The notes beneath the pieces are model-generated. The model had not been told where the DNA came from. It did no database searches and worked only from the letters and a program-made list of their open reading frames with translations. DNA of 64,000 nt, from positions 117,501 to 181,500 of the forward strand of contig VKHL01000001.1 in assembly GCA_015146655.1 (NCBI GenBank), written 5' to 3'. Origin of the DNA: Ochromonas danica. Lineage: Eukaryota; Sar; Chrysophyceae; Chromulinales; Chromulinaceae. The first letter of the stretch is position 1; each line of letters begins with the position of its first letter. The position numbers and the translations under genes are program-made. Shown in pieces: positions 19,771-29,930 of the stretch.

Positions 19771-20781
19771 ATGTCATGGTCCTTAGCATATTCAGGTGTT
19801 CGATCTGCTGTAGTTGATGCCTATCATCGTGTAATTCTCACATTTAAAGCTTCAACTCTTCTATCACTCTCATTGGATAGTTTGATCAAACAATTCAAAC
19901 TTCATGCACAACATGGTCTCTTCCATGTCAATCTAATTCTAGATGAACATAAAGATGATCTCATTTGTCAGATCTTGCATTCAATAAGAAGTGCTATGAA
20001 AGCAGTGTCCCAGCCAAACAATGGAGAAGGAACAACAGCCAAACGCTTCTTTCTCTCTCTCACTTGCTCTCTGGCCAATTCCCTAGATCTTCTTCCTCTA
20101 CTAGAAAGTCCTATTGACCTCTTAATTATTGAACTTCCTTCACATTATCAAAGTGTTTCTCTATGTAAGCAGACACAAGAAGTTTTAGATCAACTTACCA
20201 ACCATCATCTCATTTTGTTTTTGGGGGTTCGAGGATTTGCAGATTCTGACGAAGCAGATGCTTTCATGTTGACACATCGAGAAGTCACTCCAAAGCTACA
20301 GTTTATATGCTTTGATGTAGTGACCTTACCGAATATGGCCACGATGGCATTGGAGTTGGTGCATTCTTTTCAATTAAATTCAATTTTGTTTTTCCCGGAA
20401 AATCTGGTGGAAACAGCTGCTAGTCATCCATTATATGGCAGTCTATCAAGCAAATATAATGTTACACCTCATCAACTGATTTTAAGAGTTGCTATGCAAT
20501 TGGGTGCATTGGTAGCAGTGTCTGCCAACAATGTGATAAATGTGGATGATTCCAGTCATTGGGTGGAATGGAGTCGCTTAGCACATCCCTTTGTCCATAG
20601 GAAGGAATTTCTTTCAGCAGTTCATATCATAAGTTTGTTAATTGCAGAAGAAGATGTGGATGCTATAGTAGCAGCTTCGGAAGAGTCGGAGTTGTTGAAA
20701 GAAAAAGAGCGACTTCCTTTAGCTACAACCATGCCTTCATCACTACCTTTCTCGTATAACAAACCCCAACCATCATTATAG
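19771..20781 (+). CDS. Possible aldo-keto-reductase-like protein, function unknown
   Basis: A 336-aa single-exon protein without signal peptide. Features that suggest a diverged aldo-keto-reductase-type barrel are IDLLIIELPSH, LDQLTNHHLILFLGVRGFAD, LQFICFDV, and near the C-terminus HPLYGSLSSKYNVTPHQLILRVAMQLGALVAVSAN (split by reading), which parallels the 'KY..tp.Q..LR......v' helix of these enzymes. The glutamate-cysteine ligase modifier subunit, itself an aldo-keto-reductase relative, is one candidate. Catalytic Tyr/Lys residues cannot be placed with confidence, so it may be a non-enzymatic relative. Divergent from the aminopeptidase gene. Confidence 0.35.
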   Translation: MSWSLAYSGVRSAVVDAYHRVILTFKASTLLSLSLDSLIKQFKLHAQHGLFHVNLILDEHKDDLICQILHSIRSAMKAVSQPNNGEGTTAKRFFLSLTCSLANSLDLLPLLESPIDLLIIELPSHYQSVSLCKQTQEVLDQLTNHHLILFLGVRGFADSDEADAFMLTHREVTPKLQFICFDVVTLPNMATMALELVHSFQLNSILFFPENLVETAASHPLYGSLSSKYNVTPHQLILRVAMQLGALVAVSANNVINVDDSSHWVEWSRLAHPFVHRKEFLSAVHIISLLIAEEDVDAIVAASEESELLKEKERLPLATTMPSSLPFSYNKPQPSL

Positions 20782-20842
20782 AAGTTGTAAAAGAATTGTT
20801 GATATAAGTATTAAACATTTTGTAAATTAAGTGTAAAGACAC

Positions 20843-21095
20843 AGTGTGAAAGAAATCATAGCAAGGATTACTAAACTATACAGAAGAATCCCAAACCTTC
20901 TGAACCTTCCACAAGCCTGTTCCACAAAACAAGCCCTCCCTTCCTATTGAAGCATGCAATACAACGTACATCTCCTCGTTAGTCTATCGGTTAGGATATG
21001 GCCCTTTCAAGGCTGAGAGCCGGGTTCGATTCCCGGACGAGGAAAGATCCTTTTGCAATTTTCTGAAGATCCTAGTATATATTTATTTCCAAGAG
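20843..21095 (+). repeat. Left arm of ~250-bp inverted repeat
   Basis: Reverse-complement match to 21181-21429. The arms look identical by eye over nearly their whole length, apart from a 4-bp difference near the inner end (TATATTTATTTCC here against TATATTTCC in the other arm). This arm contains a tRNA-Glu(TTC) gene and sits between the preceding coding region and an 85-bp spacer (21096-21180). Confidence 0.95.
20973..21044 (+). tRNA. tRNA-Glu (anticodon TTC)
   Basis: 72 nt with a full cloverleaf: acceptor stem TCCTCGT/ACGAGGA (seven pairs) plus A discriminator, D arm with GGTTAGGA, anticodon loop CTTTCAA (anticodon TTC, reads GAA), and T arm CCGGG-TTCGATT-CCCGG. The A-box (TAGTCTATCGG) and B-box (GGTTCGATTCC) promoters are intact. 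No intron. It is duplicated in inverted orientation at 21228-21299. Confidence 0.95.
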
Positions 21096-21180
21096 ATCTT
21101 AGTTATAAGTCTTATTTGATGGCTGTTTTCATAAGTCTTCATTATGACCGACAGAATTGAAATTGACATAAATAACAACA

Positions 21181-21429
21181 CTCTTGGAAATATATACTAG
21201 GATCTTCAGAAAATTGCAAAAGGATCTTTCCTCGTCCGGGAATCGAACCCGGCTCTCAGCCTTGAAAGGGCCATATCCTAACCGATAGACTAACGAGGAG
21301 ATGTACGTTGTATTGCATGCTTCAATAGGAAGGGAGGGCTTGTTTTGTGGAACAGGCTTGTGGAAGGTTCAGAAGGTTTGGGATTCTTCTGTATAGTTTA
21401 GTAATCCTTGCTATGATTTCTTTCACACT
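21181..21429 (-). repeat. Right arm of ~250-bp inverted repeat, overlapping the PDI gene 5' end
   Basis: Reverse complement of 20843-21095. It carries the second tRNA-Glu gene and extends into the PDI reading frame, covering both possible ATG codons (21347 and 21413) and stopping at 21429, within the signal-peptide codons. Confidence 0.95.
21228..21299 (-). tRNA. tRNA-Glu (anticodon TTC), inverted second copy
   Basis: Identical to the tRNA at 20973-21044 but on the opposite strand; the 3' ends of the two genes face each other across about 180 bp. All stems and the TTC anticodon are intact, so both copies look functional. It lies 48-113 bp before the candidate start codons of the PDI gene and is transcribed away from that gene. 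Confidence 0.95.
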
Positions 21430-22871
21430 TTGTTTGTATTTAGCGGTGGTTCTTGCTGTGGTTTCTAGAGGATGGAGTCAGTTTGAAGACGAGTCTTCTA
21501 TGGATGGCTACAGTGGAGGAGGAGTGGATCCCTATCTTGATGGTTATGGAGGGGAAGGCTATGGTGATGAGGGGAAGGAATTGGCTGTCAAATTAGCTTC
21601 CTTAGAAGAAGTTGATAACTTCATCCAAGCTGCAGAGATGGAAGCCAGTGTAGTGGGGTTCTTTGACAGTGCGAGTGATGAGGAGGATTTGGAAGTTTTC
21701 CAAGAAGTGAGTCACCACCACACACATACACCACACCTTATCACTACCTCCTAGCTCTCTATTAACCACCTCACCCTCTATCTCTATTTCTCTCTTAGAT
21801 TGCTGCTCGACAAGGAAAGGTACTTCGTTTCGCTTATGTTACAGAGAAGTCTGTGTTAGAGAGCAAGAAGTACTCCAGCACTGCACTTTTTGTCTATCCT
21901 CCTGTAAGACACTCTGTCGTCACCTCTCTAGCCCTTCGCTATCTTATGTTTTCCTGCCTTCCTTCTTCTTCTTCTTCTTCTTCTTCTTCTTCTTCTTCTA
22001 TGCATAGAGAAAGTTTGTCAGTGAGAAGGTGGAGAGAGGTAGATATCGCTGTCCCTATCCTAAGATCTCTAAGAACATTGAAGGAGTAGAGCGCTTTCTC
22101 ATTACCAAGTCTTTACCACTCGTTGGTCAACTCAATGCACAGAGTGAGGCAAGATATAATGCTGTCAAAAAGCCTATTGTAGTAGTCTTTTCCTCTGTTG
22201 ATCATTATCGTAATGCCAAGGGCTTTGCTTATCATGCTAATCGACTTCGCAAAGTAGCCAAGGATTGGTCACAGTTTGTCTTTGCCATTGCAGATGTTGA
22301 TGAATATGCACAATCTGTAGAGGAAGATTATGGTTTTGAAGGAATCACAAGTAAAAGCACTGTGGCTGGTATCAAGGATGACCATACCTTCTATGCCTTA
22401 CCTCAACCTTATAACACAGATCGTCTACTAGCCTTCCTAAAGGATTTCCAAGATGGAAAACTTGAAGGTCGTCTTCGTAAACCTCCTTCAGAGGGTAGTG
22501 AATCATGGGATGACTCAGCGGTGGTTACATTGACTAGTGAGAACTTTAATGAGGAAGTCTTCAATGGTGATGCTGATGTCTTGGTTGACTTCTACGCTCC
22601 TTGGTGTGGTCATTGTCGTGCTCTCAAACCAGAGCTGATTAAAGCTGCTGATCATTTCAAGACAGACAAATCAGTCAAAATTGCTGCCTTCGATGCCACA
22701 GCACACAGTGTACCCCAAGGATTCTCTGTGGAAGGTTATCCTTCTATCTATTATGTGCCCCGTGGAAGTCATCAGCCACAGCCTTATGAAGGACCTCGTG
22801 AGGCTGAAGCCATTGTTTCTTTCCTTGAGGAACATCGTACTGCCAGTGTTGCACAGGACTCTGAACTGTAA
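21413..22871 (+). CDS. Protein disulfide isomerase family protein (b-b'-a' type)
   Basis: Three exons: 21413-21706, 21799-21903 and 22008-22871, all phase 0, giving 420 aa. Start chosen at 21413 because it gives a clean signal peptide (MISFTLCLYLAVVLAVVSRG); the upstream in-frame ATG at 21347 would add 22 basic residues. Two thioredoxin-like domains without active cysteines follow (about 55-160 and 165-285), then an active domain with DVLVDFYAPWCGHCRALKPEL and the CGHC site near residue 333, and the cis-proline stretch VEGYPSIYYVP. This order matches the C-terminal part of ERp72-like PDIs. It would oxidise or rearrange disulfides in the endoplasmic reticulum. The C-terminus is DSEL, not KDEL, a weak or variant retrieval signal. 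Intron 2 has a TTC run. The 5' end lies inside an inverted repeat. Confidence 0.88.
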
Positions 22872-22959
22872 AGAATGAGAGAGCACGTGTTGTTTTTTCT
22901 GGTTGGTTGATAAATAAATACATAACAACATTTTACACAAAACAATTCCAATATTTCAC

Positions 22960-25900
22960 TTAGACTTGACCATTTCGTAGCATTTCAACTTGTCGTCGCC
23001 ATCTCTGTCTCCAACTTTCTTCTTGTTGTAAGACGAGTCCATAGTCTTGTCGCACAGTCTGCAAACAAGCGTCAACATAGTTAACATATTTCATCAAACT
23101 TTCCTCCCGATGTTGAATAACCAATCGATGAGCACTACTCACTAAACCTTGTACAGCACTGCTTTCTTTCAATCTCTCCAGCCAAGGAGTTGGAAGAAGA
23201 GAAGGACGAGCAGCTACTGGTGGCGGAGCATTCTTATCTGCTCCTTTCTTGGCAGGAGGAGCTTTCTTATCCTTTTCTTTCTCTTTGTCCTTTCCATCTT
23301 TTCCTTTTCCAGCAGGTACAGAAGTAGTGTTAGCTTCCGTTGTTACATCATTGGTATTCCCACTAATCCCTGTAGTATCTGATGGTTGTGAGCCAAGATC
23401 AGGTACAAGATCTTCCGCAGATGTAACAATTGAAATAGTTTCTGTTGATAATTCTAATCCAGGCCAGAGACGTCGTTGAGAAGTATCTTCCTTTCCCTTT
23501 GCCACATCATCTCGAATTCTTTGTGCTTTACGTAGTTTCTTCAATGTCATATGCTTGGTTGGTATAGCCGTATCAGGTGGAACAGCTAAGGTCTCCTGCC
23601 TTAAACAACTGTCTAAGATCAGCAAGAAGCCTTTACTAATTTGACTTAAATCTTCACAAAATAGTCGAAAACGTTCAATTTGACCACGAATCAAAAGACA
23701 TCTGAAGGAAATTACTCCACGTTCCATATCTTGTGAACGTTCTCCTTCCATATTATCTAATGAAGATAATTCCTCTGCTTTATCAGGGGAACTTAATCGA
23801 GGTTTTAGCAATCGTTCATGTTTATCTCGTCCTTGTTCCCATATAGTCAATAGTTCAGAGAATTGATCAGCTTGTTGCTTCCAATATCTTCGTGCAAGAA
23901 CTATATGAGCTTCAGCAAGAGCCTTTAAACAAACACCTTGAATACTAACTTTCAAAATAGAAGTAATAGAAGACATAGTAGTATTAGTGGGTGGTAAGAG
24001 AGGAATCAATGCTTCTGATGGATTAACTGGTTGAGGTGCTGCTGATTCAACATGATCGTCTTCCCCTTCTTTACTATTCTCAACACGAAATCGTTGTAAT
24101 AGTTGATCTAATCTTTGTACTTGACTCCATAGACGCTTCCATGCTCGTTCATGATAACCATGTCTTCCAAGTAATTTCTCTTTAGCTTCTTCAAGCCATT
24201 GTTCTAATGAAGGTGGAATAGTTGCACCTAATCCTTCACTTTGATAGAGTTCTTTTGTTTCTTTCTTGCATTGTATACTTACTTCTTCAAAGACAGCATG
24301 TATCGTTGGAAGTGGAAGTGGTTGACCAGGAATAATAGTATCATCTAAAGTAGGGATAGAATAAGTAGATGCTATTTCAAAACTCTCATTACCTAATATA
24401 GTCTGTACAGTTGATAATAAACGCTTTTCATCCAACCAAACCAAAGGACTACCAGCAATTTCAACAAACCCTTTATCACGAAGAATATCAAGAAATTTTG
24501 CTCTACCAATTAAAGCTAATCGAAGAGTTCCCATCAATAACCATAAGCTTTGCATATGTTTGACACAAGCAGGTCCTCTCACTATACCTGAAGTCTTTGC
24601 TCTTGTCTTTTCACCATTCACTTTAACAGTAGCAGTAGTAGTAGTTTTATGACTATTGTTGTTATTACTACTACTATTTTGATGCTTGTTCTCACCACTT
24701 TCAATTTGACTCATTGTTTCTGAACAATTAAATTCAATTAAAGCAAGTAATTCATCTACTTTCCCTGCAGCTCTTTCATCACGTGATACTTCCGTACGTA
24801 TTCTTTCTTGTGCTCTTCGTCGAGGAGCACCATATCTTTGTCCAAGACCTTCTGCCATTGCAACTTCTTGTACACATTTTGTATATTTTACATTAAATTC
24901 TTCTTGAGAAAGAAGAGATTGTTTTTGAAGATCTTCTAATTGATGAAGATCTTCTTTCCATTGTCCTTTAATAACTTCCATATCTTTACATTGATCATTC
25001 ATTAAAAGTTGTATTTCTTCTAATTCAGATTCTGAATAACCACCTTCTTCCCCTGGTTTTTGTAATGGACAAATACGTCTAAAATCTTGTGCATAGAGGA
25101 TGATACTATTAATCTCAGCATCATTTAAATGTATCAATTGTTGAATACGTTGATTACAATCTGCTTGGAAATCTAATGTTGTACCACGTGCTTTAACATC
25201 TAATCCTTGTAAAGCTGCAAGATTTTTAAAATCTCCTGTAAGAGCAGTACGTAAACTTGTCATTTCTTGTACATATTGATCACATGCTGAACGACTTTCT
25301 GTTAATAAAGAAGTAAATCTATCTTGTAATTGAATCATTTTATCTTGAATAGAAAGAATTAGACGATATGTTTTATCTTTATGACTTTGTAATTCTTTTA
25401 CTCGCGGTTGTTTAATTTCTGTTTCAACTCTTCCTCTACGTGGCCAATGATTACGAATTCGTTCTTCTAATTGATCAGTTAACTCTGTCTTAAGATTTGT
25501 CATAGTTCTTTCTGTACCAGCAAGTTTCTTATAGGATTGATCTTCTAAAGATGTGACAAGATTTTGTCTAAAACTCTCAAATAATGATTTGATTTCTTCA
25601 GAAGAGATTTCAATCTTCTCAACCCATGGTATATTCATACTATCACAAGGTGGATGTTGTAGAATGAAGTCAGATGAGTGTTGCTCTTCTAATCTAGCTT
25701 TAATCTTGTCTACAAGATCCTTAGTACTAGAATATTTACTTCGGTCCTCAAGACTCAGTTGAGATAATGAAGGGTAGACCCCAGGAGTTATAATTGAGAC
25801 TGCTGGAGGAAGATTTGCCTGAGCAGCAGCAGGACCTGCTCCTTTCTTTTTCGGAGCAGCTGCAGCTGCTGGAACAGGTTCTGCTTCTGGAGGAGGTAGA

Positions 25901-28764
25901 TCATCCACTAATACCGCGAAATGTTTTGCTAATAGATTCTCATATTCCTCTCTATCATCTGGATCCATTTGTTCTAAGGTTTCCATATCAACAGGTAAGA
26001 CTGTTGCTGTCGATCGCATCCATGGACAACTTTCATGAGGCGGTATCTGCTGTGTGGAAGCTAACGTCTTTCTCAATGCTTCAGCAGGATCATCTTCTTG
26101 AACAGCAGGATCATCACTAGCTGCTGCACTTGTTGTCTTTTCAGCAAAATATGCATCCATGGAGAAGGATGAGTAGATTGTCGTAAAAGTAGCAGACAGC
26201 GAATAATTCCCTCCTAATGCCCCTGGAGAAACTGCTAATGGACTGACATAGACGTCTTGCACTGCTGAAGCGTCTAAAGGGTTAGTTGTAGATCTTACAA
26301 TACCTGCTGCATCTGGTTGATCTTCAAAAAACCCACTATTTAATCTTTCTACAGAATCAAACAAATCTTCATATTTCCTTAACATAGAATGATTACTATC
26401 AGGATGCATAAAGAAAACTTGCGATGTATTTATTAAACATGAACGAAATTCATCTATTAACCATAAAGGATATTTATCTGCTGAAAAACAAGCATGTTTA
26501 TGATAATCACGATAATTATGTGATATCTTTTCTAATACTTCAATAACTTCTTCAAAATGTTTTTCAATTTCATCTTCTTTTGTACATTCACGAATCTTTT
26601 GACAAGCTTGTTGATATTCATTTTCACAATCTTCTAAAGCAATACGATATTCTTCTTTAATATCCCATAATTCTTCTGTAGATTTACGATCAATACGATT
26701 TTGATCATTACGATGATTTTCTACAATACGTGCTAAACGACTATAGAAACTACATAAATTAGTTGATTGTATATTAAGTAAAGTAGCCTGTGTTTCCAAA
26801 TAAGAAATGATCTGATCAACAAGTTTCTTATAACGTCGATCCATACGACGTAGTAAATCTTCACTTTCTTGTTGTATAACTTCATCTACTAAGATATTAC
26901 ATTCACCTTGTATTTCAACTTGTTTTAAGATTTCTATAGAGAGAGTTTGATAGTTTTCAGGTAGATCAGACCCATAAAAGAGAATACCTAATTGCTTATG
27001 CCAACCTTTCATTAACATAGGATCAATATAGACTGATGGTCCTTCTTTTTCGATCTTCTTATTTTTAGTCTTTGTCCCACCAAAAATAACAGATTTCCCT
27101 GCTGTAGCAGCTGTTGCAGTGGTCTTTGTGTTGACTGTTCCTGTACGATTTACAATGGGTAAAGCAGCTGTTGATGTTCTATTACCATCGATTGTTGTCA
27201 GACCATTAAAAGCCTTTAATTTCACTTCATAGTTCTCTAATTCTTGTTTCATCTCACCAATGATGACTTTCAAGTTATCAACAAAGATAGCAGAGAGTTG
27301 TTCCATAGTGGCAATATCTTCAATTTCAGGTAGTAGTGACTTCAACACATCTGCTACATCTGCTCTGGGAGCACTTCGCATTTTCGTGATGAGATTACGA
27401 ATCTTATCAAGTTGTGCTAATCTTCCTCTTTCTTCAAGTACTGACTTAAGAGGAAAGCTAGATAAGATAAAGGTAATCTTCTCTTTCATGGATTGGATAA
27501 CTCGATCATAGACGATTTCCTCACAACACATCTCAGAGACTAAAAGTTGTAAATCAGGCTTTAAACCTCCTCCAAGTCGCCAAAGTTCAGCTAATGTTTC
27601 ATCTCCAAATGCAACTTCAAGTTGGCGAGCATAGATAGGTAGTTTTGGATCAACTTTCAAAGCTCCATAGAGATGTAATTCCTTTCGACAAGCTTCCACA
27701 CGTTCTTTAGCTAGATAGTCAGTATTACTTTGTAATTGAGCTAAACCATTATAACAAGCTTGAATAGCTCCTAATTCAGCTTCATTACATTGATTAAATG
27801 ATTGTTGAATATCTGCTATAGCAGACACTGTAATAGTAGCAAAGGTCTGACTTAGTAATATAGCAGTATGTTTATTTAATTCTTCCTTACGATCTCGTTG
27901 ACCTTGACAAAACTTCTTTAAAAACTGTTTACGATCATCTGGATCATTATAATAAGCACTACGAATATTTGTTCGAAATTCTTCAATTGCTTTTTCATGA
28001 CGAACTTGTCGCCATTTTGTTTTTGTATTTTCCCATCGTTGAATTAATTCTGCTTCAAGTCGAATATGTTTAACACGAAGTTCACCAACAGCTTTGGTAT
28101 GACTAACACGATTGGTAATGACTTCTTGATTGACATCAAAAGCTTCATTAGCTACCACACGTTCAATATCATCTGGTAGTTGATAAGCAATCGCAACTAA
28201 TCGATCAACAACATCTTTTAATTCTTTCCCAACACATTCAACACGATTTAACTCTACTTGATCTAAATCTTTTCCTAATTGATGAATTAATTGTGAACGA
28301 TATGATATTTTCTCTTCTATTTCTTGACGTATCTTTTGAAGATCATTTTCATTTTTTTCTAATAGAAAATCTTTTTCATTAATTTTCAAACAATATTGAT
28401 TAACTTCCTCATCAAAAGTTTCTAATGTTTCTCTTAAGATACGTTTTAATAATAAAACTTCTTGTACAGTATCTTCATTAGTTTTTTCAATAAATTGTGC
28501 AAGTTCTGATAAACATTTCATATGTCGATCTTTCTTATTCTCTTTGTTTTTCTTTGTATTATTCAAAGAGCTATTAACGATATCATTTGTTGGTCTTTGT
28601 TTTGCTTCCAAGACATCCATTATTCTTGCTACTTGCTCTCTTCTTTTGAATTCTCTTTTACCCATTGATGAGACAAAAAGACAGACGAGCAAAAGCGACG
28701 AAACCGTTGACAGGGAAAAGCGGGAAAACTGTTTTGACAGAGGCGAATTTCCGGAATCACCCAT
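22960..28764 (-). CDS. Very long coiled-coil protein, CCDC180-like
   Basis: A 1934-aa protein from one uninterrupted frame, an unusually long exon. Nearly all of it is heptad-rich helix. The N-terminal half (about 60-720) resembles the DUF4455 region and the middle (about 1060-1300, including HWPRRGRVETEIKQPRVKEL) the DUF4456 region of coiled-coil protein 180, found in flagellated eukaryotes. Between them lies a disordered, Ala/Pro/Thr-rich linker (about 800-1000), and near the C-terminus a Lys-rich low-complexity patch (KGKDGKDKEKEKDKK). A cilium/flagellum role is likely from family distribution only. The frame offers two starts: MGDSGN at 28764 and MGKREFKRREQV at 28665; the second drops a hydrophobic stretch and looks more natural for a cytoplasmic coiled-coil protein. 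Confidence 0.55.
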   Translation of the reverse strand: MGDSGNSPLSKQFSRFSLSTVSSLLLVCLFVSSMGKREFKRREQVARIMDVLEAKQRPTNDIVNSSLNNTKKNKENKKDRHMKCLSELAQFIEKTNEDTVQEVLLLKRILRETLETFDEEVNQYCLKINEKDFLLEKNENDLQKIRQEIEEKISYRSQLIHQLGKDLDQVELNRVECVGKELKDVVDRLVAIAYQLPDDIERVVANEAFDVNQEVITNRVSHTKAVGELRVKHIRLEAELIQRWENTKTKWRQVRHEKAIEEFRTNIRSAYYNDPDDRKQFLKKFCQGQRDRKEELNKHTAILLSQTFATITVSAIADIQQSFNQCNEAELGAIQACYNGLAQLQSNTDYLAKERVEACRKELHLYGALKVDPKLPIYARQLEVAFGDETLAELWRLGGGLKPDLQLLVSEMCCEEIVYDRVIQSMKEKITFILSSFPLKSVLEERGRLAQLDKIRNLITKMRSAPRADVADVLKSLLPEIEDIATMEQLSAIFVDNLKVIIGEMKQELENYEVKLKAFNGLTTIDGNRTSTAALPIVNRTGTVNTKTTATAATAGKSVIFGGTKTKNKKIEKEGPSVYIDPMLMKGWHKQLGILFYGSDLPENYQTLSIEILKQVEIQGECNILVDEVIQQESEDLLRRMDRRYKKLVDQIISYLETQATLLNIQSTNLCSFYSRLARIVENHRNDQNRIDRKSTEELWDIKEEYRIALEDCENEYQQACQKIRECTKEDEIEKHFEEVIEVLEKISHNYRDYHKHACFSADKYPLWLIDEFRSCLINTSQVFFMHPDSNHSMLRKYEDLFDSVERLNSGFFEDQPDAAGIVRSTTNPLDASAVQDVYVSPLAVSPGALGGNYSLSATFTTIYSSFSMDAYFAEKTTSAAASDDPAVQEDDPAEALRKTLASTQQIPPHESCPWMRSTATVLPVDMETLEQMDPDDREEYENLLAKHFAVLVDDLPPPEAEPVPAAAAAPKKKGAGPAAAQANLPPAVSIITPGVYPSLSQLSLEDRSKYSSTKDLVDKIKARLEEQHSSDFILQHPPCDSMNIPWVEKIEISSEEIKSLFESFRQNLVTSLEDQSYKKLAGTERTMTNLKTELTDQLEERIRNHWPRRGRVETEIKQPRVKELQSHKDKTYRLILSIQDKMIQLQDRFTSLLTESRSACDQYVQEMTSLRTALTGDFKNLAALQGLDVKARGTTLDFQADCNQRIQQLIHLNDAEINSIILYAQDFRRICPLQKPGEEGGYSESELEEIQLLMNDQCKDMEVIKGQWKEDLHQLEDLQKQSLLSQEEFNVKYTKCVQEVAMAEGLGQRYGAPRRRAQERIRTEVSRDERAAGKVDELLALIEFNCSETMSQIESGENKHQNSSSNNNNSHKTTTTATVKVNGEKTRAKTSGIVRGPACVKHMQSLWLLMGTLRLALIGRAKFLDILRDKGFVEIAGSPLVWLDEKRLLSTVQTILGNESFEIASTYSIPTLDDTIIPGQPLPLPTIHAVFEEVSIQCKKETKELYQSEGLGATIPPSLEQWLEEAKEKLLGRHGYHERAWKRLWSQVQRLDQLLQRFRVENSKEGEDDHVESAAPQPVNPSEALIPLLPPTNTTMSSITSILKVSIQGVCLKALAEAHIVLARRYWKQQADQFSELLTIWEQGRDKHERLLKPRLSSPDKAEELSSLDNMEGERSQDMERGVISFRCLLIRGQIERFRLFCEDLSQISKGFLLILDSCLRQETLAVPPDTAIPTKHMTLKKLRKAQRIRDDVAKGKEDTSQRRLWPGLELSTETISIVTSAEDLVPDLGSQPSDTTGISGNTNDVTTEANTTSVPAGKGKDGKDKEKEKDKKAPPAKKGADKNAPPPVAARPSLLPTPWLERLKESSAVQGLVSSAHRLVIQHREESLMKYVNYVDACLQTVRQDYGLVLQQEESWRQRWRRQVEMLRNGQV

Positions 28765-29169
28765 TACATTTTAAAGTCCATATTTCTAGCGTGTGCCAAA
28801 ACTCGTAAACTCGTGTCCGCGTTTCTACACTGTGGTCGTTGACTTGTCGTTGACAAACGACCACAGACATCCATTGTTGATCTTTTGTCTTTAATGACGA
28901 TATCTTTGACATGGAGCACTCAATCTCCACTCCAAGCAGCAATATGACACTTCTAAGTATTTCCTTTCTAAATATTATGAATTCATGCAAATCGGATGAG
29001 TATCATAACCATTCCAGGCAAAAACGTCTTGTTGTTGGTCCAGGTCCACCTATCAGAGAGAGAATGGTGAAGATTCTTTGCCTTTTCATCCATGAAATCG
29101 TCTTCTTATGATTAACATTTCATTTGGTAGGTGATTTCTTGCATCATCACCATCGCCAATTGTGACTTT
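28765..29169. other. Region between coiled-coil gene and nuclease island
   Basis: 405 bp without a recognisable gene. It holds a GTCGTTGACTTGTCGTTGAC direct repeat at about 28836-28855 and marks the start of sequence with a more balanced base composition than the flanks. Confidence 0.4.
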
Positions 29170-29848
29170 TTAGTGGTCTACAATGCTCTCCGCATTCTCC
29201 ACATGTGGAGAATAGTCAAACCCCAAGTGGATAATGCAAACACTCATGTGTTGCATCAACTTTGACTTGCAACCTTTCTTCTGGCAGTACCAATGAGCGT
29301 ACTGATTATAACATGCCAAACAAGCGGACCATCCATCGTCTACCCACAACGCATTGTCGCGAGGAACTCGTCGCTGTTGACTACAGATGGGATTCGTGCA
29401 GAAAAACGGATTGCCAACTTGGAGGTAGGAAGGGACTCCTTCACCATTCAACCACAAAGACCTCAGATGGTTGATGGGTTGGATCCGAAACTCTAGACTT
29501 TGTAGAGAGAACGAATTTTTGCTTAAATCCTTATGATGTGCTTCTTCTTGAAGTCGCATCCTGTTTTGGTTGTTTAAGGAGGGCTTTCTTCCTCCTTCAT
29601 CTTCCTCCTAATCACCCTTCATCTTTGGAGTGATTAGCACGTTCTTCCTCCTGGATCGACTTCGCATCGCGATTAGAGGATGTTAGACCTAGGAAGGAAC
29701 CAATATTGTGTAAAAGATTCATGATTTGCTCGAAATCCAATTGGAAATCAAAAGAACAATTTTGAGTGAAACAAGATGACGACTGCCAAAATTCCATACA
29801 GCAGCGGTCGCCCCACTGTGGTTTTGGCACAGACACGAGTTTTGGCAC
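29170..29848 (-). CDS. Small Cys-rich, probably zinc-binding protein (uncertain)
   Basis: Two adjacent frames can be joined by a 55-bp GT-AG intron (29561-29615) to give exons 29848-29616 and 29560-29170, about 207 aa; without splicing the two frames are offset, so a frameshifted pseudogene is the alternative. The C-terminal half has paired cysteines: FFCTNPICS, CLACYNQYAHWYC, KKGCKSK, then HMSVCIIH, a pattern that suggests a zinc ribbon or knuckle. I do not recognise a family. The 5' end overlaps the leader of the divergent nuclease gene; a later in-frame Met (for example in MEFWQSS or MNLLHNIG) may be the true start. The composition matches the nuclease gene rather than the window average. 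Confidence 0.35.
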
Positions 29849-29930
29849 ACGCTAGAGTTCGGAGTTCCACAGAGCCCTCAGGTTCATCCACTACTGAAAC
29901 CCTTCGGCCTTCGCGACATTGGCCATCAAT

